Below, in pieces: positions 52,450 to 59,698 of a stretch of 64,000 nt of DNA. The notes below the pieces were generated by a model. The model made no database searches. It worked only from the letters and a program-made list of their open reading frames with translations, and had not been told where the DNA came from. The stretch is from Profundibacter amoris (GTDB taxonomy: Bacteria; Pseudomonadota; Alphaproteobacteria; Rhodobacterales; Rhodobacteraceae): assembly GCF_003544895.1 (NCBI RefSeq), contig NZ_CP032125.1, positions 944,001 to 1,008,000 on the forward strand, in the 5' to 3' direction. How positions within the stretch are numbered: the first letter of the stretch is position 1; every line of letters begins with the position of its first letter. The position numbers were made by a program, and so were the translations under genes.

Positions 52450-53015
52450 CCCTTGGCCACAACAACGGCCCGACCATGGCCGCCGGCACCGGCTTTCGCA
52501 AACATTGCTGGACCAAAGCGCGCGCCGAACTGCTGCCCAAACTGCCGATCGAAGTGATCCGCCGCCGTGTGAAACGGGCGGGCGAGCTGGGGCTGGATTG
52601 CAAATCCTATGCCTCGATCCGCGCTGCCAGTGGTCATGATGTGGTGGCGTTCCTGTTTTCCTCGAACGCGCTGCGCCTGCTTAAGGCAAACCGCGGGCTA
52701 CCGGCGGGGCGGAGTGAAAAACTGGCCGCATTGCAACGCTGTGGCCGTCTGGTCGCCGTGCAATCACCACTGACCCCGCAGGACATGCGGCGCGCCGCCG
52801 CCAAGGCGGACCTCCCGCTGGACACCATCATCACCGCACCCGGGCTGCACCACACATGGGGTGAAACCCGCACCATTCTGCTGACCGCCCTTGCCCCGCA
52901 AAACCTGCCCGCCGACCGTGTGGTCGCTATTGGCGACACCGCCCTTGAACGCGACTGGTGCGCCGCTGGCCGTCTGGCCGGATACCTAACTGCCGAAACC
53001 TTTTTTAGCGCCTGA
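52446..53015 (+). CDS. Unknown protein encoded in the riboflavin operon (189 aa)
   Basis: I do not recognise a named family. The 189-residue soluble protein begins with LGHNNGPTMAAGTGFRKHCWTKARAELLPKLP, then a helical part (IEVIRRRVKRAGELGLDCKSYASI) and a C-terminal alpha/beta-looking half (RLVAVQSPLTPQDM, DTIITAPGLHHTWGETRTILLTAL, DRVVAIGDTALERDW). ATG 52446 overlaps the ribE stop (ATGA), and ribB begins 14 bases after its end, so it is firmly within the rib operon. That suggests a role in riboflavin synthesis, regulation or protein quality control; no catalytic motif can be assigned. Confidence 0.8.
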   Translation: MTLGHNNGPTMAAGTGFRKHCWTKARAELLPKLPIEVIRRRVKRAGELGLDCKSYASIRAASGHDVVAFLFSSNALRLLKANRGLPAGRSEKLAALQRCGRLVAVQSPLTPQDMRRAAAKADLPLDTIITAPGLHHTWGETRTILLTALAPQNLPADRVVAIGDTALERDWCAAGRLAGYLTAETFFSA

Positions 53016-53028
53016 ACAGGACACATCA

Positions 53029-54126
53029 ATGACCGAAACATCCACCGCCATTTCCCCGATCGAAGACATCATCGAGGACGCCCGCAACGGCCACATGTTC
53101 ATCCTTGTCGATCACGAGGACCGCGAGAACGAGGGCGATCTGGTGATCCCCGCACAGATGGCCACGCCCGAGGCGATCAACTTTATGGCTAAATACGGCC
53201 GCGGACTGGTGTGTCTGACCCTGACAGGCGAGCGGATCGACGCACTGGGCCTGCCGCAAATGGCGTCGGGCAATTCCAGCCGCTATGACACCCCCTTTAC
53301 CGTGTCGATCGAGGCCCGCGAAGGCGTGACTACCGGCATTTCCGCCCACGACCGCGCCCGCACCGTGGCGGTGGCCATCGACCAAAGCAAAACCGCCACC
53401 GACATCGCCATCCCCGGCCATATCTTTCCGCTGCGCGCCCGCGAAGGCGGGGTGCTGGTGCGGGCTGGGCACACCGAAGCCGCCGTGGATGTCAGCCGTC
53501 TGGCCGGTCTGAACCCCTCGGGCGTGATCTGCGAGATCATGAACGAGGACGGCAGCATGGCCCGTTTGCCCGACCTGATCGAATTTGCGCAAACCCATGA
53601 TCTGAAAATCGGCACCATTTCCGATCTGATCGCCTATCGCCGCCGCCATGACCATCTGGTGAATGAAACCGCTGTGCGGGCTGTGACCAGCGAATTCGGC
53701 GGCGACTGGATGATGCGGATATTCACCGATGAAACGCAAGGGGCGGAACATATCGTGCTGTCCAAGGGCGACATCACCGGCGATGACCCTGTGCTGGTGC
53801 GGATGCACGCGCTGAACCCGCTCGAGGATGTTCTAGGCCTTGGCCCCAGCCCCGCTTGCGAACTGCCCGCCGCCATGAAGATGATCGCGGAGGAGGGGCG
53901 CGGGCTGATCGTGTTGCTGCGCGATACCGAAATGAAACTGTCGGACGAAGACGAAGAAGCCCCGCGCACCCTGAAGCAATACGGGCTGGGCGCACAGATA
54001 TTATCGGCGCTTGGCTTGAAACGGCTGGTGCTGGCCACCAATTCACCTTTGCCCAGGGTCGTCGGCCTTGAGGCTTACGGGCTGTCCATCGAGGGCACCC
54101 GCGCCATTCCAAAGGAGATGCTCTGA
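53029..54126 (+). CDS. ribB: 3,4-dihydroxy-2-butanone-4-phosphate synthase with degenerate GTP-cyclohydrolase II domain
   Basis: Makes the four-carbon precursor of lumazine from ribulose 5-phosphate. The N-terminal RibB domain (about 1-205) has the acidic metal loop [12 protein letters not shown] and the THxE-like HTEAAVD. The C-terminal part (about 206-365) has the fold of GTP cyclohydrolase II ([23 protein letters not shown]) but lacks its zinc-binding cysteines: the expected cluster is replaced by [21 protein letters not shown]. So only RibB activity is expected, and another RibA must exist in the genome. The stop overlaps the ribH start. Confidence 0.95.
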   Translation: MTETSTAISPIEDIIEDARNGHMFILVDHEDRENEGDLVIPAQMATPEAINFMAKYGRGLVCLTLTGERIDALGLPQMASGNSSRYDTPFTVSIEAREGVTTGISAHDRARTVAVAIDQSKTATDIAIPGHIFPLRAREGGVLVRAGHTEAAVDVSRLAGLNPSGVICEIMNEDGSMARLPDLIEFAQTHDLKIGTISDLIAYRRRHDHLVNETAVRAVTSEFGGDWMMRIFTDETQGAEHIVLSKGDITGDDPVLVRMHALNPLEDVLGLGPSPACELPAAMKMIAEEGRGLIVLLRDTEMKLSDEDEEAPRTLKQYGLGAQILSALGLKRLVLATNSPLPRVVGLEAYGLSIEGTRAIPKEML

Positions 54127-54683
54127 TGGCCGCCAATGAACAGCACTATACCCCGCCGCTGCCCGCGTTCGACAAGCCCGTGAAATTGCTGATCGTGGTT
54201 GCGCCCTACTACAAGGACATCGCCGATAATCTGGTGGCCGGCGCCAAGGCGGCGATCGAGGGGGCTGGGGCCACCTTTGATCTGGTCGAAGTGCCCGGTG
54301 CGCTGGAAATTCCCACCGCCATCGCCATTGCCGATGCAACCAGTAATTTTGACGGTTTTGTCGCGCTGGGCTGTGTCATTCGCGGTGAAACCACCCATTA
54401 CGACACCGTTTGCAACGACAGCAGCCGTGCCCTGTCGCAAATGGGTCTGCGGGGCATTTGCATCGGCAACGGCATCCTGACCGTCGAAAATCGCACCCAG
54501 GCCGAGGTGCGTGCCGATCCTGCCGATCAGAACAAAGGTGGCGGGGCAGCAATTGCGGCCTTGCATCTGGTCGCGTTGTCGCGCAAATGGGGCGGCGAGA
54601 TAAAAGGGATCGGATTCTTACCCGCCTCCGAAGACTTCCTGATGGCCGATGGTGGCCCTGACAACGGACCCGATACAGCATGA
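54126..54683 (+). CDS. ribH: 6,7-dimethyl-8-ribityllumazine synthase
   Basis: Lumazine synthase of 185 residues. Active-site segments are VVAPYYKDI, VPGALEIPTAIAI, ALGCVIRGETTHYDTVCN (with the catalytic histidine) and the phosphate-binding loop around GLRGICIGNGILTVENRTQA. A C-terminal tail of about 25 residues (GFLPASEDFLMADGG) extends past the usual end. The ATG at 54126 overlaps the ribB stop and its end overlaps nusB, so the whole group is translationally coupled. Confidence 0.95.
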   Translation: MAANEQHYTPPLPAFDKPVKLLIVVAPYYKDIADNLVAGAKAAIEGAGATFDLVEVPGALEIPTAIAIADATSNFDGFVALGCVIRGETTHYDTVCNDSSRALSQMGLRGICIGNGILTVENRTQAEVRADPADQNKGGGAAIAALHLVALSRKWGGEIKGIGFLPASEDFLMADGGPDNGPDTA

Positions 54684-55135
54684 CCGACAAACGCCAAATG
54701 AAATCTGCCGCGCGGCTTTATGCAGTGCAGGCGCTGTTTCAGATGGAGCATTCCGCCCAGACCATCGACGCCGTGCGTCAGGAATTCGAAGACCACCGTT
54801 TCGGCGCCACCTATGACGGTGACGAAATGGCCGAAGGCAACGTCAACCTGTTCCGCGACCTGCTGGAAAACGCGGTCGGGGCGCAGGTGCTGATCGACCA
54901 GATGACCGATCGCGCTTTGGTGGCCAAATGGCCCCTGAAACGGATCGACCCGACCCTGCGCGCCCTGTTTCGCGCTGCGGGCGCCGAACTGTTGCGCATG
55001 GAAACGCCGCCCAAGGTGGTGATCAACGAATATGTGGATGTGGCCAAGGCGTTCTTCCCCGATGGCCGCGAACCCAAATTCGTCAACGCGGTTCTGGACC
55101 ACATGGCGCGCGAGGCCAGACCCGAGGCGTTCTGA
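54680..55135 (+). CDS. nusB: Transcription antitermination factor NusB
   Basis: All-helical RNA-binding protein of 151 residues required for rRNA transcription antitermination with NusE. Typical segments: ARLYAVQALFQMEHS, LIDQMTDRALVAKWPLKRIDPTLRALFRAAGAELL and the family end VVINEYVDVAKAFFPDGREPKFVNAVLDHMA. The gene overlaps ribH by 4 bases; the ribH-nusB link is common in bacteria. Confidence 0.96.
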   Translation: MTDKRQMKSAARLYAVQALFQMEHSAQTIDAVRQEFEDHRFGATYDGDEMAEGNVNLFRDLLENAVGAQVLIDQMTDRALVAKWPLKRIDPTLRALFRAAGAELLRMETPPKVVINEYVDVAKAFFPDGREPKFVNAVLDHMAREARPEAF

Positions 55136-55228
55136 GCGGCTTTTGCCCGATGCGACAAGAAACCCCTTGGAATCATTCCAGCCTTTGCTAAACTGCCCCT
55201 GACGCGCCTAAGCCAAGGAATGTAACCA

Positions 55229-55543
55229 ATGCCCAAACTGATCAGCCTTTATATCCGCAACGTCCTGTTCGGCTTTGTCCTGTCCGGCGTCTTTGTCGGC
55301 ACAATGCTGTATCTGAACATCGCGAATATGTGGCATCTGGTCAGCAGTTCCAGCATGGGCTGGGTGGCGGCTGTGATGCTGTTCATGTTCAACGGTATTG
55401 TGTTCGCCGGTGTGCAATTTGCCATTGCCATCATGCGGATGGAAAAGGACGACGAACCCAAGGGCGGCAAGCGCGATCCGCTGATTGTGGAACTGCAACC
55501 GATTGCCATTCCGGTGGACGAGGATCGTAATCGTCGCCCATAG
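55229..55543 (+). CDS. Small two-segment membrane protein, unknown function
   Basis: A 104-residue protein with two hydrophobic segments (VLFGFVLSGVFVGTMLYLNIA and WVAAVMLFMFNGIVFAGVQFAIAI) and a hydrophilic proline-rich tail (EKDDEPKGGKRDPLIVELQPIAIPVDED). It resembles small membrane proteins often found next to nusB in Rhodobacterales, but I know no function. ATG 55229; separated from nusB by 93 bases, possibly with its own promoter. Confidence 0.75.
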   Translation: MPKLISLYIRNVLFGFVLSGVFVGTMLYLNIANMWHLVSSSSMGWVAAVMLFMFNGIVFAGVQFAIAIMRMEKDDEPKGGKRDPLIVELQPIAIPVDEDRNRRP

Positions 55544-55662
55544 GCACAGGTAAAAAGTGCTGGTGCAGATTTAGCTATTGGGTGCTTGCAGCAATTCCAG
55601 TAAAATCAGTCGTGGGCAGAAAACCACTATGAACCGAGTGTCAGGTTTTTGCTATAGAGAGG

Positions 55663-56151
55663 TCAGCTAGAACTGTTGTTTGAATCGGTCTTGGTGAGAT
55701 ATGCGAATACTCGAGCGGTTGCTGGGAAAAGTATCCAGAAGATAAATGCCACTCCTGCTATTGGTACTATCAAAATGATAAAAATCATCAGTGGAGTGGC
55801 TTGAAGCAGGCCGAACCAAGCTCCGCTTCCAACCCAGAATAATATGCTCAGGGCTATCGTTGAGTAAACAATTTTAGCAGTAATACTCCGAGTTTCTTTG
55901 CTAATCGGCTGACGCTGCACTTTCAAATGAAATATCCAGCCCGTTAATATTGGGGCAACAATAAACGGAAGTATCATTAACAAAATTTGCGTGATCTTGC
56001 CTTCAATACCTAGTCTGGCCAATGGAACTCCAGGTGGTATACCGGCAACGGAGTGGGCATATTTTGAGCCCATTAGTGATATAACAACGCCTATGGCAGC
56101 GAAAAACCAGAAAACACCAACATATCGCATTAAACAAGCTCCAATTGGCAA
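55663..56151 (-). CDS. Integral membrane protein, unknown function (162 aa)
   Basis: A 162-residue protein with four hydrophobic segments (YVGVFWFFAAIGVVISLMG, ITQILLMILPFIVAPILTGWIF, ALSILFWVGSGAWFGLL and LMIFIILIVPIAGVAFIFWILFPA) and a short polar tail. It is AT-rich compared with its neighbours and is oriented against the nusB side, which suggests an insertion by transfer. An internal ATG (LMRYVGVF, seven codons later) is an alternative start. No family is recognised. Confidence 0.6.
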   Translation of the reverse strand: MPIGACLMRYVGVFWFFAAIGVVISLMGSKYAHSVAGIPPGVPLARLGIEGKITQILLMILPFIVAPILTGWIFHLKVQRQPISKETRSITAKIVYSTIALSILFWVGSGAWFGLLQATPLMIFIILIVPIAGVAFIFWILFPATARVFAYLTKTDSNNSSS

Positions 56152-56261
56152 ATGCCCATGGGAATGGTTTGAAGTGGTTGCAGTCTAGGGTTGATAACTG
56201 AGGCTGTCTATAGGTAGGATAAAGGTCATGAACTGTTAGGTGGTAACCTGTTGATAAGACA

Positions 56262-56437
56262 TTAATAAGTGGCGGGCCCGCGCAGGCCGTGGGGTGCGTA
56301 AATTCCCGAAGAACCCGTATGTACAGGTGGGCGCCGGGTAACTGGACCAGGATCCAGACAGAGCCAGCTCCCTTTCGGTTGAGTAAGGCCACCGGAATTG
56401 AACCCCGTTTACGAGAAAGGCAGAACCCGCCACTGCT
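56262..56437 (-). ncRNA. Candidate structured small RNA of about 170 nt (6S-like plan)
   Basis: GC-rich non-coding block with ends that pair perfectly: CCCGCCACT at 56426-56434 and AGTGGCGGG at 56268-56276, closing a region of about 165 bases. Inside are further stems, for instance CTGGA/TCCAG and CGTAAA/TTTACG. A sigma-70-type promoter lies directly upstream on the minus strand, with the expected start near 56436. Length and one long closed stem with a central open region are like 6S RNA, though I cannot match the sequence to it. tmRNA (no tag), SRP RNA and RNase P motifs were not found. The rest of 56152-56596 has a terminator and no gene. Confidence 0.4.
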
Positions 56438-56438
56438 T

Positions 56439-56467
56439 AACCTAATGGGCAGGGGGGCCGCATACAA
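56439..56467 (-). promoter_or_regulatory. Promoter of the candidate small RNA
   Basis: Minus strand: -35 TTGTAT at 56467-56462, 17-base spacer, -10 TAGGTT at 56444-56439. The predicted start falls at the first base pairs of the RNA's closing stem. Confidence 0.4.
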
Positions 56468-56490
56468 GGGCTGCCGAACCGCATCACGTC

Positions 56491-56516
56491 AAAAAGGCGG
56501 CATAATCGCCGCCTTT
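56491..56516 (-). terminator. Terminator of rpoH
   Basis: Perfect 9-bp stem AAAGGCGGC/GCCGCCTTT (56516-56508 with 56501-56493 on the minus strand), 6-base loop, then TTTTT to 56491, 80 bases after the rpoH stop. Confidence 0.85.
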
Positions 56517-56596
56517 GCCCAGTATCTGTGATGTTGGGGGATTGAACAAGGTTTTGCCATACCCGCAAGCATGGCGCACCTTGTTTATCCAACGGC

Positions 56597-57493
56597 TTAT
56601 GCCGGTTCCAGCAGGCCCTTTTCCTTGGCTAGTTCGCGCATCCGTTTCTGGATTTTCTCGAACGCCCGCACTTCGATTTGGCGGATACGTTCGCGCGATA
56701 CATCATACTGGCCTGACAGCTCTTCCAGCGTCACCGGTTTGTCGCGCAAGCGGCGTTGCTCCAAAATGTCCTTTTCACGATCATTCAGAACATCCATCGC
56801 CTGCACCAGCAATTCGCGGCGCACGTCCAGCTCGTCTTTCTTCTCGTAATCGCCGGCCTGATCGGCGTTTTCATCTTCCAGCCAGTCCTGCCATTGCATG
56901 GTGCCTTCGCCCTCGGACCCGACCACCGCATTCAGCGAGGCGTCCGAACCCGCCATCCGCTGGTTCATCGAGATCACCTCTTTTTCGGTGACCCCCAGAT
57001 CATTTGCAATGCGTTTGACGTTATCGGGGTGCATATCCCCTTCTTCCAGCGCGCCAATACGCGCTTTGGCCTTGCGCAGATTGAAGAACAGCTTTTTCTG
57101 CGCGCTGGTGGTGCCGAGTTTCACCAGAGACCACGACCGCAGCACATATTCCTGGATGCTGGCGCGGATCCACCACATCGCATAGGTCGCCAGACGGAAG
57201 CCTTTTTCCGGATCAAAGCGTTTCACCGCCTGCATCAAACCGACGTTGGCTTCGGAAATTACCTCGGCTGTGGGCAGGCCATAGCCGCGATAGCCCATGG
57301 CGATTTTCGCCGCCAGCCGCAGGTGCGACGTCACCAGCCTGTGCGCCGCCTCCGAATCCTCGGTTTCGGCCCAGCGTTTGGCCAGCATATATTCCTCTTC
57401 CGGCTCCAGCATCGGGAATTTGCGGATTTCCTGCAAATAGCGGTTCAACCCCCCTTCAGGGGTCGGCGCGGGAAGATTTGTATAATTGCCCAA
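56597..57493 (-). CDS. rpoH: RNA polymerase sigma-32 factor RpoH
   Basis: Heat-shock sigma factor, 298 residues. Region 2 is clear (SHLRLAAKIAMGYRGYGLPTAEVISEANVGLMQAVKRFDPEKGFRLATYAMWWIRASIQEY), followed by the RpoH-box type sequence SLVKLGTTSAQKKLFFNLRKAK and region 4 (VTLEELSGQYDVSRERIRQIEVRAFEKIQKRM). The start ATG at 57493 gives the normal length. The 157-base upstream region to rluD is AT-rich and likely contains its promoter. Many Rhodobacterales have two rpoH genes; which one this is cannot be told by eye. Confidence 0.96.
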   Translation of the reverse strand: MGNYTNLPAPTPEGGLNRYLQEIRKFPMLEPEEEYMLAKRWAETEDSEAAHRLVTSHLRLAAKIAMGYRGYGLPTAEVISEANVGLMQAVKRFDPEKGFRLATYAMWWIRASIQEYVLRSWSLVKLGTTSAQKKLFFNLRKAKARIGALEEGDMHPDNVKRIANDLGVTEKEVISMNQRMAGSDASLNAVVGSEGEGTMQWQDWLEDENADQAGDYEKKDELDVRRELLVQAMDVLNDREKDILEQRRLRDKPVTLEELSGQYDVSRERIRQIEVRAFEKIQKRMRELAKEKGLLEPA

Positions 57494-57650
57494 GTTCAGT
57501 GCCCTCTTCGCTTTATGTTTATTGTGTTAACATTCAGGTAGTCACGATTTCGCAGTTTTCAAGTTTCTTTCCTGCTTGTCGTCAATATTCAGTCCTCGTT
57601 AACTCTATATGAATATAACATGAAAAAACGTCCATCTTTGTGACAAAACC

Positions 57651-58700
57651 TCACGTTGATGTGCTTTTGCGTGTCAGATCGGCGATTAATTTCGCCATAT
57701 CTTCGGGCATTTCCGCTTCAAACCGCATATCCTCACCGCTTACAGGGTGTTTGAACCCCAAAGTTGCCGCATGCAGCGCCTGCCGTGGAAAGGCGCGTGC
57801 GGCGGCCTGTCCGGCCTCGCCAACCGCCTTGATGGACAGCTTGCGCCGACCGCCATAGGTGGGATCACCAATCAGGCTGTGACCGGCATGGGCCATATGC
57901 ACGCGGATCTGGTGGGTGCGGCCGGTTTCCAGCCAGCATTCGATCAGGGACGCCACCACAGGTTCGCCGATGGTCCGGATGATCCGCGACCGTGTGACCG
58001 CATGGCGGCCCGAGCCGAACAGCACCGCCTGCCGCTGGCGGTCTGTTTTGTGGCGGGCCAGTTGCGTGGTGATGCGCATGATGTTTCCGGCCTCGAAATT
58101 CACGCCCTTCACCCCGCGCACCCGTGGATCCGAGGCATCGGGTGCGCCGTAAACCACCGCCAGATAGCGCCGCTCGACCGTGTGCTTTTCAAACTGCGCC
58201 GCCAACCCCTGATGCGCGACATCCGATTTTGCCACCACTAGCAGGCCCGAGGTATCCTTGTCGATCCGGTGCACAATGCCGGGCCGCGCCACGCCGCCAA
58301 CGCCGGACAGCCGGTCGCCGCAATAATGCATCAGGGCATTGACCAGAGTGCCCGACGGCGTGCCGGGGGCAGGGTGCACCACCATTCCGGCGGGTTTGTT
58401 GATGACGATCAGATCGTTGTCCTCGAACACCACAGTCAGGGGGATGTCCTCGGCCCCGATATGGCTTTCACTGGCCTGCGGCACGGTGATCTCGACCACA
58501 TCCCCCTCGGCCACTTTGGCCTTCTGGTTCACCTCGACCACACCGTTCAGGCGCACCATGCCGGCGGCGATCAGTTTGGCCAGACGCGACCGGCTGAGGT
58601 TCGCGCCCTCTGGCACATCCCTTGATAACGCCTTATCAAGACGCGGGAACGGGTTTGGCCCGATCACCACCGTTACTGTATCAGAGGATGTTCCAGCCAT
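57651..58700 (-). CDS. rluD: RluA-family 23S rRNA pseudouridine synthase (RluD-like)
   Basis: Modifies uridines in 23S rRNA. The 349-residue protein has an N-terminal S4 RNA-binding domain (LDKALSRDVPEGANLSRSRLAKLIAAG), then the catalytic domain with HRIDKDTSGLLVVAK (catalytic aspartate) and the family segments NKPAGMVVHPAPG and TGRTHQIRVHMAHAGHSLIGDP. I take the ATG at 58700; a longer frame would run antisense through the divergent gene. Its start codon overlaps the divergent DUF6476 gene's start by two bases, so there is no space for a conventional separate promoter. Confidence 0.93.
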   Translation of the reverse strand: MAGTSSDTVTVVIGPNPFPRLDKALSRDVPEGANLSRSRLAKLIAAGMVRLNGVVEVNQKAKVAEGDVVEITVPQASESHIGAEDIPLTVVFEDNDLIVINKPAGMVVHPAPGTPSGTLVNALMHYCGDRLSGVGGVARPGIVHRIDKDTSGLLVVAKSDVAHQGLAAQFEKHTVERRYLAVVYGAPDASDPRVRGVKGVNFEAGNIMRITTQLARHKTDRQRQAVLFGSGRHAVTRSRIIRTIGEPVVASLIECWLETGRTHQIRVHMAHAGHSLIGDPTYGGRRKLSIKAVGEAGQAAARAFPRQALHAATLGFKHPVSGEDMRFEAEMPEDMAKLIADLTRKSTST

Positions 58701-59022
58701 GAATGACGCCCCGCTTGAGCCGGAAGAGCCGGCCAACCTGAAATTCCTGCGCCGGCTGGTGACAATCCTGACCGGCACAATGATTGTGGGCGTTGTAGTC
58801 ATCATTGGCCTGCTTGTCATGCGGATTAATGCCAAACCCGCGGCTGTATCCACAGGTCCCGAGTTGCCGGCAAGCATAGTTTTGCCCGACGGTGCCCGCG
58901 CCACCGCTTTTACCATGGGCAAGGGCTGGTATGCGGTGGTGACAGAGGGGGACGAGATTTTGATCTATGACGCGGACAGCGGGAAATTGCGGCAGAGGAT
59001 ACGGATTTCAAACCAGCCGTAG
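58699..59022 (+). CDS. DUF6476-like single-span membrane protein
   Basis: A 107-residue protein with one membrane segment (LVTILTGTMIVGVVVIIGLLVMRI, about 20-43) and a periplasmic beta-rich part (IVLPDGARATAFTMGKGWYAVVTEGDEILIYDADSGKLRQRIRI). The pattern is known from Rhodobacterales as DUF6476; function unknown. The ATG at 58699 overlaps the divergent rluD start codon. A longer frame starting at 58339 would be antisense to rluD and is rejected. The pair arrangement suggests shared control regions inside each other's coding part. Confidence 0.8.
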   Translation: MNDAPLEPEEPANLKFLRRLVTILTGTMIVGVVVIIGLLVMRINAKPAAVSTGPELPASIVLPDGARATAFTMGKGWYAVVTEGDEILIYDADSGKLRQRIRISNQP

Positions 59023-59108
59023 CTATCCGAATAGATTTGATTTTGCCCAAAGGTGCGTTACAACTATCGGTATATGAATTACAGTTACGCATTTATCAGG
59101 AGATGGCC

Positions 59109-59630
59109 ATGAACCTATTCACTTCATTTGACGGACGAATTCCTCGCAGCACATTCTGGCTGGGGGTTCTTGGGCTGATACTGATCTCGTTCCTGTTTAT
59201 CTTTTTGCTTGGTGCGATGCTTGCAAGCACGGGCCAAATACCCCGAATGGTTCCGTTTGTTATTTCGCTTGTCCTGCTTTACCCCGCAGCCGCCATCACC
59301 GTAAAACGCCTGCATGACCGCAACAAACCGGCAATGCCGTGGCTTTTGATTTTCTTTCTGCCCGGAATCATCTCGAATTTTATGAAGGCTTTCAAAATTG
59401 ATTATACCGCTTTGGATGTGAAAGCCGTCATGGAAACCGGTGGAATGATGGGAATGGGCCGGATGAGATCGATGTTTGGAATGGGTGAGTTTGAAATGCT
59501 TGTCCCGGGATCAATCGCGATGCTTGTCAGCCTTGCTTCCTTCGTGGTGGGAATATGGGCCTTGATTGAACTGGGGTTCCTGAAAGGCACAACAGGCGAA
59601 AACAGCTTTGGGCCCGATCCGCTGGGCTAG
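59109..59630 (+). CDS. DUF805-family membrane protein
   Basis: A 173-residue membrane protein of the DUF805 family, with the family start FTSFDGRIPRSTFWLG and the conserved VKRLHDRNKPAMPW. Four hydrophobic segments; a methionine- and glycine-rich loop (METGGMMGMGRMRSMFGMGEFEM) lies between the second and last pairs. The ATG at 59109 follows AGGAGA at 59098. Function unknown; the family is widespread in bacteria. Confidence 0.85.
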   Translation: MNLFTSFDGRIPRSTFWLGVLGLILISFLFIFLLGAMLASTGQIPRMVPFVISLVLLYPAAAITVKRLHDRNKPAMPWLLIFFLPGIISNFMKAFKIDYTALDVKAVMETGGMMGMGRMRSMFGMGEFEMLVPGSIAMLVSLASFVVGIWALIELGFLKGTTGENSFGPDPLG

Positions 59631-59646
59631 AGCGTGTCGTTTGAAA

Positions 59647-59685
59647 CAAAAAAGGGCGCATCCAGCCAGACGCGCCCTTTTTGTT
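59647..59685. terminator. Bidirectional terminator between DUF805 gene and helicase
   Basis: AAAAAAGGGCGC pairs with GCGCCCTTTTT around a 12-base loop; A/T tracts on both sides serve the two convergent genes. Confidence 0.85.
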
Positions 59686-59698
59686 TCTATACCCGTTG

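Noticed and set aside
53026-53808. A 260-codon frame on the minus strand opposite ribB
   Set aside because: Histidine/glycine-rich shadow translation without ribosome-binding site or domain.
56262-56437. tmRNA, SRP RNA or RNase P RNA
   Set aside because: No proteolysis tag or tRNA-like end, no SRP GGAAG/AGCAG loop and no RNase P conserved cores on either strand. GGTTCAATTCC resembles a T arm, but its stem does not pair.
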